NCBI GenBank assembly: GCA_002746535.1
Contig: NVWA01000081.1
Span: 1-64,000, forward strand
Direction: 5' to 3'
Origin: Planctomycetota bacterium
Lineage (GTDB): Bacteria; Planctomycetota; GCA-2746535
DNA length: 64,000 nucleotides
The notes under the pieces were generated by a model. The model made no database searches and was not told the origin of the DNA. It worked only from the letters and a program-made list of their open reading frames with translations. Both the position numbers and the translations under genes were made by a program. Numbering within the stretch: position 1 is the first letter of the stretch; each line of letters begins with the position of its first letter. Shown in pieces: positions 18,473 to 27,999 of the stretch.

Positions 18473-18541
18473 TCATTTCTTTTTCGTTAACAACATATCC
18501 ATCATAAAGGTGTCATGATTTTTATATTTTGAATTTATCTC
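18473..18541 (-). pseudogene. 3' remnant of a second alpha/beta esterase gene
   Basis: In the gap between the two near-identical kelch genes the minus strand reads NSKYKNHDTFMMDMLLTKKK followed by a stop. The intact esterase at 19889-20821 ends KSKYKNNHTFMMDMLLSKKK. Homology covers about 22 codons, then runs into a TGA. The flanking intergenic DNA toward the downstream kelch gene is homologous as well. The unit esterase-kelch was therefore duplicated and one esterase copy deleted except for its tail. Confidence 0.8.
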
Positions 18542-18561
18542 TCAATTGAACTAGAATATTT

Positions 18562-19812
18562 TCATTTATTTTTTTTTGCGCGGTATACAAAAATTTTATT
18601 CATACCTTTGGGGTATGCCATCGTGACATTATATTCAGGATTGTAACAGGCCATATAGGCTCTTCTTCCCTTGGGGCTAGCTCCTATGGGTGTGATCTTC
18701 GACCACTTCTTGTCGCCTACCTTATATGACCAAATTGCCTTGCTTTCAATGATAAGGCAGACTTTCGCGACGGAGTCATAAACCATGGGCGTTCTGTTAT
18801 CGTATCCATATGGACCTTCTTCTGACTCAATTACTTTCGACCATTTCTTACCCATAATATCATAGTGATAGGTGCGTTTAAGCATGGGTTTACCTCGGTG
18901 AGTCCCTCCGCCATGATGTACCACCAATATTTTTTTCTCACTATCATAAGCTGATACAGCTTCAGATCCTGGATAATCACGTGTCTGTGGAACTTTCATT
19001 AGTTTTGTCCAGGTATTGGCTTTAGCATTGTAGATATCCATTCTCTTAAACCCGTAATTGTACCAGAGCGAACCTTTTAAATCGGGAATATATTCTAGGA
19101 TAGAAGCATTTGCTACTCGAGGAGAAGGTTTGGTCCTCATAAATTCCCATCGGTTTTCATATGGATAGTAAGCCCAGAGGTTCATGAATGATCTATCCAT
19201 TTTGCTAAGAAAACCCGTCTTATTTTGATTTCCCATGACCCAAAATAATGCTTTAACATTTGGGTCGTAAGTCAAAGCCCACCAAGTATGTACAGGATCA
19301 AAAGGTGCACCACGATTAGTAAATGTGACGCGATCTTTTACGTAACCATTGGCCTCGACAATTTTCTTTTTTTCTTCCCCTTTAATCCCTCGGAATTTAT
19401 TCATGTCTGGATCCGGACTCCACAAACACACCCATGTGTTTGAAGCGAGATCGAATTCCCAGACATCATTTAAGCGATGAGGCGTACCGGCATTTGCTCC
19501 ACAAAAGAGGGCTCTCTTTCTATCAGGAGCCCAGACCCATTTTAGACAATAGTCGCGTGGACTAGGTCCATTTTTATGCATATTAAATTTTTTCTGTTCA
19601 GCATTGATGTTTCCAGCCGTTTTCAAAGCAGGTAAATAAACACCTTCATTTTCTTTTAAATTTTTGAGTATCTTCAAAACGGCGGGGTCAGGTTTAAATG
19701 TTAACATTTTGACTTTGGCTTTGTCCTTTACCTTTTCTTCACCGATGAGGTTATTGAACGCAAAAGCTATTAAAGAAACCGTTATCATTAATTTTAAAAT
19801 ACTTTTCATCAT
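18562..19812 (-). CDS. Secreted kelch-type protein, tandem copy A (416 aa)
   Basis: Signal peptide MMKSILKLMITVSLIAFAFN and a single kelch propeller with the same block order as copy B (RDYCLKWVWAPDRKRALFCG; NDVWEFDLASNTWVCLW; RVANASILEYIPDLKG). AAAGGAGAATTAAATG gives a strong start. It follows the intact esterase by 76 bp, a spacing and sequence that are also preserved in front of copy B. It is probably part of one long minus-strand transcript starting at the SGNH hydrolase or the 811-aa kelch gene. Ligand unknown. Confidence 0.78.
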   Translation of the reverse strand: MMKSILKLMITVSLIAFAFNNLIGEEKVKDKAKVKMLTFKPDPAVLKILKNLKENEGVYLPALKTAGNINAEQKKFNMHKNGPSPRDYCLKWVWAPDRKRALFCGANAGTPHRLNDVWEFDLASNTWVCLWSPDPDMNKFRGIKGEEKKKIVEANGYVKDRVTFTNRGAPFDPVHTWWALTYDPNVKALFWVMGNQNKTGFLSKMDRSFMNLWAYYPYENRWEFMRTKPSPRVANASILEYIPDLKGSLWYNYGFKRMDIYNAKANTWTKLMKVPQTRDYPGSEAVSAYDSEKKILVVHHGGGTHRGKPMLKRTYHYDIMGKKWSKVIESEEGPYGYDNRTPMVYDSVAKVCLIIESKAIWSYKVGDKKWSKITPIGASPKGRRAYMACYNPEYNVTMAYPKGMNKIFVYRAKKNK

Positions 19813-19888
19813 TTAATTCTCCTTTATTTTCTTTCTCTATCTGACTATTTTTATAGTAAATATAGATTGATTCTTTCGCATCAAAATA

Positions 19889-20821
19889 TCATTTCTTTTT
19901 AGACAACAACATGTCCATCATAAAGGTATGATTATTCTTATATTTTGATTTTTTATCTATATTTGGAAAATACGTTTTATGTCCAATTTTATCGGCTGCT
20001 TCTTTTGCCTTTTGACCAAATATGGCATGATGGATGGCATGGCCTGGAGTATCAATAGGACTATCTACACTTCCAGCGTAATTTAAATACATTGGCGGAT
20101 CATTTTTATCTAAATGATTTATGGGAGAAAATTCTTTATATAGTTTTGAATGCTTTTTATAATTTTTTAATGCAGCTTGAATATTTCTTTCACCAACACA
20201 TGTGTAAATCATGCTATGTTTAGTTACCATATCTCCCAACCATTTAGAAATAACTTTAGGGTCTATAGAAGTCTGGGCAGCGCTAACAACAGCTGCACAC
20301 AATCTTGTTGATTCCCTGAGAACAGGATCTTTGGATTTTGGATTTTTTAAATCATCATGTAATAATAACCACATACTCGTGCAGCCACCGGCACTTCCAC
20401 CTGTCGCAGCTATTTTATTTTTATTAACATTCCACTCTTTTGCCTTATACCTTATAAACTGAATAGCCCTTGCAGCATCATGTACTGGTGCTGGTAATGG
20501 ATGCGTTCTTGTAAGGCGATAATCGATGGATGCAACTGAAATGCCTGCTTTAAGATAACGCTGATAACTCTTAATCCTACTAATCTTGCGACCACCAGAC
20601 CAACCACCCCCATGAATCTGGACTAATACCGGTCTAGGGCCTTTGCCCTCTGCCTTCCAAAAGTTTAATGTTTGCATTTTTTCCTTACCATAGGAAACAT
20701 TACTATAAGTCGGTCCCCCTTTAACTGCTTTGGAGACCTTATCCTTAGACACTAAAGACGAATTGGCTAAGAACAATACCAGTAAAAATAGGAAACTTAA
20801 ATTAAATTTAATTTTAAACAT
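19889..20821 (-). CDS. Secreted alpha/beta-hydrolase esterase (BD-FAE/HSL-like)
   Basis: A signal peptide (1-24) precedes an alpha/beta hydrolase with the oxyanion-hole motif VQIHGGGWSGG (about 67-77) and the nucleophile elbow ATGGSAGG (Ser in G-x-S-x-G). A likely acidic residue and the C-terminal His in NNHTFMMDMLL complete the triad. Such proteins cleave acetyl or feruloyl esters from polysaccharides. Length (310 aa) is normal. AAAGG precedes the ATG. It lies between the 811-aa and 416-aa kelch genes, and a remnant of a duplicate copy is found at 18473-18541. The substrate is inferred from context only. Confidence 0.82.
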   Translation of the reverse strand: MFKIKFNLSFLFLLVLFLANSSLVSKDKVSKAVKGGPTYSNVSYGKEKMQTLNFWKAEGKGPRPVLVQIHGGGWSGGRKISRIKSYQRYLKAGISVASIDYRLTRTHPLPAPVHDAARAIQFIRYKAKEWNVNKNKIAATGGSAGGCTSMWLLLHDDLKNPKSKDPVLRESTRLCAAVVSAAQTSIDPKVISKWLGDMVTKHSMIYTCVGERNIQAALKNYKKHSKLYKEFSPINHLDKNDPPMYLNYAGSVDSPIDTPGHAIHHAIFGQKAKEAADKIGHKTYFPNIDKKSKYKNNHTFMMDMLLSKKK

Positions 20822-20893
20822 TATGAACCTTTTTTAAAAGAAGTTAACCGCTTATATGTACGGCGTATTTTATTGACCATTATTTCTTAATAA

Positions 20894-23329
20894 TTATTTT
20901 TTCTCTATTTGGTTATTTTTATATTTTGCAGTAGCTGGGTTAAATCGAAAATAAAATGCTTTTAGCCAACGACGATTATCACCAACAATAATACACAGTT
21001 TGTTTTTGATGTCGTAAACAAGGCGAACTTGGTTGGTGCCATCTTTGGGAACATCAATTTGAAGTTCTCTCCATATATTAGTCTTGCAATCCATTATCCA
21101 TATTTTATTCTTTATCATTGTCATTAAACAGTCGTTTTCTACATCATAAATAACATCTCGATTTAAATCTTTCCCACCTTTACAATTAATGTTTTTCCAT
21201 GTACCTTTGCCTAATGGGTGTTCATAAATCTGAATTTCACTTTTATCATTCAACAGAATTCTAAGTAAACGTTCACGTTTACTGTCATAAGTTAGCGGTT
21301 GGAACTCACGGCGGTTTTTCTTTACACTTACTTTAGGCCAAGTCTCATCTAATAACGTCCAAATAATTTCTGCTTTTCCATCAATTAGTTTTACTTTTGC
21401 ATGATATAACTTTTTATTACTTTTAGCAAAAATTCCTTTTGGAGTCCCAATCAAATTTATTTGACCTGCCATAAAATTAAATGGCCTACCTAAAACAGGT
21501 GGATACATTTTGTCAGTCTTTGCATCATAAACCCATGTGAGTGCCCCATGTTTTTTAAAATCAAATTTGAATGCATTTTTAGGATCATTATCAAGCATAA
21601 CTGTTTTTCCATCCATTGCACTCATGCCTCGAGTACAATAAACCACCATTTTAGAAACAGGGTCATAGGCATACCAACGATAAGTGTGCTGAATAAAAGG
21701 TCGCATACCATAAGACCATCCATAAACAGTTACACTCGCACCATCTAAAAAAGGACAGAAGTAAGCATTTTTCGATGTCCATCGGTTATTTTTAATTGAA
21801 TAGCGTAAGAAATCATTTCCTCCATACGCACTATGGCCACCACCATGATAAACAACTACACTACGATCAGTATCAATTGTCATCGTACCATAATCACATC
21901 TTGTAAAAACGTGACCAGGGAATTCAGTATTAATTAATTTATTTGATGGTAATGATTTGATTATGGTTGCTGTTTTTAGAGGTGTGGGTTCAGGAGTACT
22001 TAATAATGATGTTTGTTGTTTTGAGTTATACCATCTGAAAAAAGATTCAGGAGATTTTTTTCGTTTTGGGTTTGTGTCAATACTTTTTGGATCCAATCGG
22101 TACAGAAATGTGCTATTGTTTTTGCTGGATTTATTAGTTGAGTTAAGAACAACCACATCATCCTTAGTAGAATAGTCACATCCTAGCCAGCCAGTATGGA
22201 TTCTTGGTATATTACCCAAGCGTGGGTTCCATTCATTTGAGGTAACGTTATAAGTCCAAACACCACCGCCTATAATACCACTTCGACTTGAATAATTAGG
22301 AAAAACATACAAAATAACGCCATGCTTTTCAATATAGGTTGCCCCATAGCGAGTTTCAGGCGGTGGGGCAATCTTAGTTTTCTTTTCTTCCCACTGAACT
22401 TTTTCAGGATCGTATATCCAAGTATCTGATAGTAACTTATCTTGAGAGAAACCACCAAAAAGAACCATTTTTTTATTTTTTGAATCATAGATTAATTTAG
22501 CATTACAACGCAAAGGCGGTTCAACATCATTTAAGATTTTAGGACGACTCCAAGATTTATTCGTGTAATCAAAAACCCATGTTTTAGCACCTCCCCATGG
22601 ATTGAGTGCCTGCCCTCCACCAAACAGTATTACTTGATCTTTAATTGGGTCGTAACATAGGGATGCCCAAACAAGGGTTTCACAAGTAATGGGTGGTGCA
22701 ATTTTTAAATCTGACCATAATTTATTAACAGGATCATAGGTAAATGTTTTCCCACCGACAAAATAAAATAAATGATTTCGTTTATTGTCATAGCAAACTT
22801 GATTAAAAACTGAAGAACGAGTTGGCCGATGCACGTCATCTATTTTACAAAATTTTACTATATTTGGTTGAGCAAAAGAGCCGACAGTACAATCAAAGAC
22901 TTCATTGCTCCAAGGTCGTGTCCTCTTTTTACTTTTACTTCTGTGACACTTGCAAGACCAATCAGGAAACATCCCATTTGCCCAAGAAGCTTCTTTGCCT
23001 GTAGGAAGTGAATCTTTCCATTCAGGTCTTGATTCAGATAATTTAAGAATCTCAACATCATAACGAACAGCATCATATCGATGGAACTTGGCTCTTCCCC
23101 ATGTTAAAAATTCATTTGTCACAGGCAGATAGCTAATATGTGTAAATTGTTTGTTAGGGGGTTTTTCTTCGCTGATTCGGATCCATTTACTTGAAGGAAT
23201 ATCTTTTATCTCTATTTTGGTAGATAACGTTTTCTTTGACACAGGTGGAGTTGTATCAGCCGAAGCAGTATTTGTTAAACAACACATAACATATACCAGC
23301 AAATATAAACAGCGTTTAGTTTTTTTCAT
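20894..23329 (-). CDS. Large secreted kelch-repeat protein (811 aa)
   Basis: Full-length paralog of the 798-aa protein at 14721-17117. It has a signal peptide (about 1-24), a first kelch propeller (NHLFYFVGGKTFTYDP; QVILFGGGQALNPWGGAKTWVFD; KKMVLFGGFSQDKLLSDTWIYDP) and a second one (SVVVYHGGGHSAYGGNDFLRY; KMVVYCTRGMSAM). The C-terminus FYFRFNPATAKYK matches the end of the paralog and of the relic at 14408. A Thr/Pro/Ser-rich segment follows the signal peptide. The gene lies between the SGNH hydrolase and the esterase with short gaps, consistent with one operon. No enzymatic residues were recognised. Confidence 0.78.
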   Translation of the reverse strand: MKKTKRCLYLLVYVMCCLTNTASADTTPPVSKKTLSTKIEIKDIPSSKWIRISEEKPPNKQFTHISYLPVTNEFLTWGRAKFHRYDAVRYDVEILKLSESRPEWKDSLPTGKEASWANGMFPDWSCKCHRSKSKKRTRPWSNEVFDCTVGSFAQPNIVKFCKIDDVHRPTRSSVFNQVCYDNKRNHLFYFVGGKTFTYDPVNKLWSDLKIAPPITCETLVWASLCYDPIKDQVILFGGGQALNPWGGAKTWVFDYTNKSWSRPKILNDVEPPLRCNAKLIYDSKNKKMVLFGGFSQDKLLSDTWIYDPEKVQWEEKKTKIAPPPETRYGATYIEKHGVILYVFPNYSSRSGIIGGGVWTYNVTSNEWNPRLGNIPRIHTGWLGCDYSTKDDVVVLNSTNKSSKNNSTFLYRLDPKSIDTNPKRKKSPESFFRWYNSKQQTSLLSTPEPTPLKTATIIKSLPSNKLINTEFPGHVFTRCDYGTMTIDTDRSVVVYHGGGHSAYGGNDFLRYSIKNNRWTSKNAYFCPFLDGASVTVYGWSYGMRPFIQHTYRWYAYDPVSKMVVYCTRGMSAMDGKTVMLDNDPKNAFKFDFKKHGALTWVYDAKTDKMYPPVLGRPFNFMAGQINLIGTPKGIFAKSNKKLYHAKVKLIDGKAEIIWTLLDETWPKVSVKKNRREFQPLTYDSKRERLLRILLNDKSEIQIYEHPLGKGTWKNINCKGGKDLNRDVIYDVENDCLMTMIKNKIWIMDCKTNIWRELQIDVPKDGTNQVRLVYDIKNKLCIIVGDNRRWLKAFYFRFNPATAKYKNNQIEKK

Positions 23330-23364
23330 TATCTACCTTTCTAAAATTCATTTGGACTAACTCT

Positions 23365-24021
23365 TTAATTTATGACATGAAGTGATAATTCTAAATCTAT
23401 GATTTTATGAATGGCTTCAATTTCAGTAATGGGTAAATCAACTAACTCTACATTGCCTGATTTGATTTTGCCTGGTAATCCAGTAACAGTATTACCCGAT
23501 ATTATGCCATAACACATATTAGCTACTAGATAAGCTCCTGCTGGACTAGCATGAGATTCATCAGATTTATATAACTCTATTGCCGGAAATTCCTTAATAA
23601 CTTTTTGCCATATTTTCGAAATAGGTATTTTTCTCCATTTCAATTTGTCGGCCAACTCAGTATAAACTTCTTCAATTTCAGATTGCTTTTCAGGCTCATT
23701 TTTTCTAGCCCAAGTCATACAAAAACTTATTTTAGCTCCAGTACCTTTGACTATTTCATTCATTGCTAGAAAGTCTTCTTCATGTTGTTCTCTTGTCGCA
23801 AAGGGATGAGTAGCTTGTTGCAAAATAATATGATCCCATTGATTGCACAAAATATTTAATCTAGTTCCAGCTGTTCCAGCATGCCAACCAAGTGATTTCC
23901 CTCCGCAAGTTACCATACTAACATTAACTTTTTCTGCAGAGGATCTGTTGAATAACTCTCTTGCTTGAAAAGGAATACCATGAGCAAAAGTGTGACTGTT
24001 ACCAATAAATAAAATATTCAT
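23365..24021 (-). CDS. SGNH/GDSL-type hydrolase (cytoplasmic, 218 aa)
   Basis: Block I ILFIGNSHTFAHG (Ser at about 8), a CGG strand-loop, HIILQQATHP and the Asp-His pair DESHASPAGAYLVANMCYG near residue 175 match SGNH-hydrolase-type esterases. There is no signal peptide, unlike almost every neighbour, so it would act inside the cell, perhaps on imported oligosaccharide acetates (inference). It is the first minus-strand gene of the cluster, with a GGAGAAAAA ribosome site. A 660-bp gap separates it from the divergent NHL gene. Confidence 0.75.
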   Translation of the reverse strand: MNILFIGNSHTFAHGIPFQARELFNRSSAEKVNVSMVTCGGKSLGWHAGTAGTRLNILCNQWDHIILQQATHPFATREQHEEDFLAMNEIVKGTGAKISFCMTWARKNEPEKQSEIEEVYTELADKLKWRKIPISKIWQKVIKEFPAIELYKSDESHASPAGAYLVANMCYGIISGNTVTGLPGKIKSGNVELVDLPITEIEAIHKIIDLELSLHVIN

Positions 24022-24684
24022 TTTTTCTCCAGTTCCATAAATTAAGAAACAATTCTATGCTATTCACTCTCATTTAAGAATTAGTTGATATTTATTCTGT
24101 TAAGTCAGAATTAGAAGTGTGTTATTTAAATTTCAACAGCAAAGACGAATTAGAAATCGATATTTACTGTTATCTACTGTGTCTATCATAAATATATCAT
24201 AAAAAGTCAGATCATCAATAGTTTAATTAAAAATAAATATAAGTACCTACAAAATAAAATGTTATGATGCCAAAAATTAACCTCCTTCTTATACACTACC
24301 TTTCAAACTCACCGATTATCGACTAAATTAAAAAAATATTTCAGAGATTCTTACATCTTTTTTGAGATTTAATTCTTATTAATAATTTTAAATAATTCTA
24401 TTTTTATAGTTAATTAAACATACCTAGTAGGGAACATACTTATTAGAAATTTATTTTTATTAGTTTTTTTGAAAAAATCAATCTAGGTCAAACCTATTAA
24501 CCTATATATACTAAGGAAAAAATAGTGTTTTAACAATGTTTAAGATATTCTGAAACTTTATTCTTAAATATGCGTGAATATTTTTCTTGACGAAAAAAAT
24601 AATTCTTTAGAATAAATGAAATACACATCGCAATTACCCTTCTCAGAATATTTTCTATAAATTCAAATTTTATATTTAGGATTG
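24022..24684. other. Divergent 660-bp intergenic region
   Basis: Very AT-rich, with no coding region supported. It must hold the promoters for the minus-strand SGNH-kelch series and for the plus-strand NHL gene. No clear operator or repeat was recognised. Confidence 0.4.
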
Positions 24685-27566
24685 ATGATTATGAAATTTT
24701 ATTTTAAGCTATTTATTTTTATGGCAATTTTCAGCGTTCTTGCATTTAAAACAGCCTACACACAAGAAGAACTGCGGATCAAACGAAAAGAAGTTTTCGC
24801 ATTTACTAAAAAGCCATCTCTAAAAAAGGTAGGTGATAAAATAATTATCTCATTTACTTCTAAAGATTATTGTGATGTAACAATTGCAATTGAAGATTCA
24901 AATGGAAATATTATACGTCACTTAGCAAGCGGTGTTCTGGGAAAGAACGCACCCATGCCTTTTCAAAAAAATTCTTTAAGTCAATCCGTTACTTGGGACA
25001 GCAAAAACGATCAAGGTGAATATGTGTTAAACTATGATTCTTTAACTCTCCGTGTATCTTTAGGTATTAAGCCCTACTTTGAAAAAAATCTATATTCAAA
25101 TCCTAAAAAAAGACAAGGGAGAGAAGCCCCCATTTTAAAAGCAACAAAAGAAGGTGTATATGTATATGATGGAGGAGTAGGATTTGATTTTGTTAAACTC
25201 TTTTCACCTAATGGTGATTACATCAAAACCATTTATCCGTTTCCAGGAAACAAAATCAAAGATGTCACTGGTCTTCAAATGAAAAAACGAGAAGATGGAA
25301 AAGTTCTTCCTCTCAAACCAACGTATTTACAACAATCATTATTAGTTTCTGGAAATTATTACGGTTATACAGGAAGAAAAAAAGAATGGCTTTATCCAGA
25401 AAGTGTTGAAATTGAAGATCATCATGCTGGCATGAGATGGTATGCATCTTCTTTTTTGGCCGTCAAAAATGGGAAAATTGCTTTAGGAATGGATTATCTA
25501 TGTAGACTTGCCACTGATGGAACCACTGGAGGAATGAATCTTAATGGTCCACCAATCTCAAAAGTTGGTCCTAAATCGAAATTAAAAAAAAGTCTTCTCC
25601 AAACAGTTAATCCTAGGTCTGGTGCTTTAAGCCCAGATGGTAAAACCTTATATCTTGCAGGCTATCATTATTGTAAATTTGGTCAGGCATCAAATGATAT
25701 CATCACATCAGGAAGCTGGCATTCTTATCACGGCGTCTATAAAATGGAGTTAGCAAGTAATAAAAAGCCTGTTTTATTTTTAGGTTCTGACGTTTTTGAA
25801 AAAAGCGGCAGTGATGAGAATAGCTTCAATGTACCTGCTCACGTAGAAACTGACGCAAAAGGAAATGTTTACGTATCAGATCACCTAAATCATCGTGTAC
25901 AGATTTTTTCTTCTGACGGGAAATTAATCAAATCATTAAATGTCCCAAACCCATCTCAAGTTGCTATTGAACCACATACGCAAAAGGTGTATGCCGTTTC
26001 AAGCATCGTTTATGTTGAAGGACGAAACTCAAAAAAGATCCGGCTTAAAAAAATACAATCAAAGATAACCGTATTTAGTGCTGCTCCTGAGTTTAAAAAT
26101 GAAAATCAATTTAATTTACCAAAGGATTTCAATACTTGGATTAAACCAGTTCAATATAAAGGAAATTATGGATTCCCTCTTTCGGTAACTGTTTTGAAAA
26201 ATAAAGATGATATCAATGTTTGGATTTCAAGAGAATGGTTAAGAGAAAATGTAAATACCATAAAAAAAGGATTCAAAAAAACTAATATTCGAATTTACAC
26301 CATAAAAGGAAAAAAACTTAAATTAACAAATGACTTTGGCAAAGAAATATCAGATCAAAACATAATGAGTGTTCCAGCAAAATTCAATCGTCAAAGAATA
26401 AATTTTAATCCAAAAAACAAAAAACTTTATATGACTGAAGGTCGAGCTTTATTAGGTGGAACACTATTTAAACAAATTCGTGAGATTAATCCTGAAACGG
26501 GCAAGATCTCTGTAATTCAAACGCCATTTGATGCTGAAGATATGTGCTTTGACCATGATGGCTTCTTATATCTCAGAACTAGAAGTCATGTGGTTCGCTA
26601 TGAATTATCTAATTCAAAATGGAGAGAGGTACCATGGATTATGGTAATGAACAAAAAGGGCTTCATACTAGCTCATCAAGTTCCAACAGAAAATCAGACG
26701 TTAAGTCTGCACTAAAGATAACAGGATCAAATGCTAACTGGCATCATGGGGGAATGTATGTTGCTTTAAATGGCAACATTGTTATCAGCGGGATCAATTC
26801 TCGAATAGATACTAAAAATTTATATCCATTTAAAACTTTTGAAGGCAGATCATTTGAAGGTAGAGGAGGAACTCCTTATATTACTGTTTGGGATAAACAT
26901 GGTAAACCTTTATATGTAGATTTTATTCCTGGATTAGCAGACAATACCTATGGTGTATCAATTGATACAAATGATAATGTTTATCTAATGTCACCAGGAA
27001 CTCGAATTTATAATAAGAAAGTCTACTACCATGATCAAACAGGCACATTAATGAAATTTCCACCTAAAAAAGGGAAGATATACAGCACTAACAAAAGAAT
27101 TCTTCTAAAAATGGACCAAAAAAATTATTTAAAAAGAGACTTTGATATATCTAATCCTAGCTTTGGAAAAGCATGGGTCACTGGTTCTGAATGGATGTAT
27201 GGCGGTGTTGGCTGGAGTGGAAAAAACGGCGGTACTTGTTCCTGTTGGAATGCAAGGTTCGCCATGGATTATTTTAATCGTTCTTTTGCTCCTGAAATAA
27301 CCCGATTTTCCATTGCTATGATAGATTCCGCGGGCAATTTAATTACACGAATAGGCACCTATGGCAATGCAGATGCTCAAGGGCCAAATAGTAAAGCCCC
27401 AGTTGGTGGCGATGAAGTGGGTCTTATGTATGGTGCATACCTAACAACCTATACAGATAAAAAACTATATATAGCCGACCCAGGTAATCAGAAAATAGTT
27501 AGTGTAACTTTAGGATATCACAAAGAAGAAAGATTATCTTTGAAGAAGTTTAAAATAAAAAAATAA
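24685..27566 (+). pseudogene. Secreted FlgD-NHL propeller protein interrupted by a frameshift
   Basis: Two overlapping reading frames (to 26715 and from about 26620) together align end to end with the intact 942-aa protein at 52126-54954. The first frame ends its homology at WREVPW. The second resumes at DYGNEQKG, where the paralog reads KEIPYDYGIEKNK. Loss of one base near 26634-26637 explains this, and repair would give about 960 residues. Domains are a signal peptide, a FlgD-like module (IEDSNGNIIRHLASGVLG ... VTWDSKND), then NHL blades (VETDAKGNVYVSDHLNHRVQIF) and a C-terminal CSCWNARFAMDY block. Either a real recent pseudogene or a sequence error. The start could be 24682, 24685 or 24691. 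Confidence 0.75.
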
Positions 27567-27999
27567 ATTTCAACAAATATTTAATTTACAAATCTTTTAA
27601 ATTTACTTTAGTTTTATCAAATTTAAAAATAAATAACTCTGAATTCTTTCCTGCAATCCAAATAAGTTTTCTCAATGAATCATCAGGGACAGACCATTAA
27701 AATTTATTTGCACAGTATTTAAAATTATTAAAGGTCAGGCTGTTGACTGTATTACGCTGTAACATAAAACACTATCCTAGGCTAGTCTGAGCTCAAATTA
27801 ATTAAGTTGGTATCCATGTCACCTCCTAGTTATTAATTCAGAAGCAAATGTGTTTTTGTAAATAGATTTCTTAGGAATATGGTTTAGTAGGGCCTTTATG
27901 TTGGTATACTTGTAAGTTGAATTTAGAGTGTCTATAATCCTAAACGAGATACTCAATTTATAAATAACCAAGCCTAATTATTTTATAAGGAAAGACTTC
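27567..27999. other. Intergenic region with gene relics
   Basis: Between two plus-strand genes. It contains a 36-codon propeller-like tail on the minus strand (27586-27696) and, further on, a perfect Shine-Dalgarno followed by a 12-codon reading frame on the minus strand (27782-27827). No intact gene is present. It may be the residue of another lost minus-strand gene. Confidence 0.45.
27586..27696 (-). pseudogene. Possible 3' relic of a beta-propeller gene
   Basis: The minus strand between two stops reads WSVPDDSLRKLIWIAGKN and continues SELFIFKFDKTKVNLKDL before the stop. This resembles the last blade of the kelch proteins of this locus (for instance the FYFRFNPATAKYK and VWVYRAK ends), but it is not a close copy of any of them. 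There is no start signal near. Assignment as a relic rests on the pattern and on the two firmer relics nearby. Confidence 0.4.
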
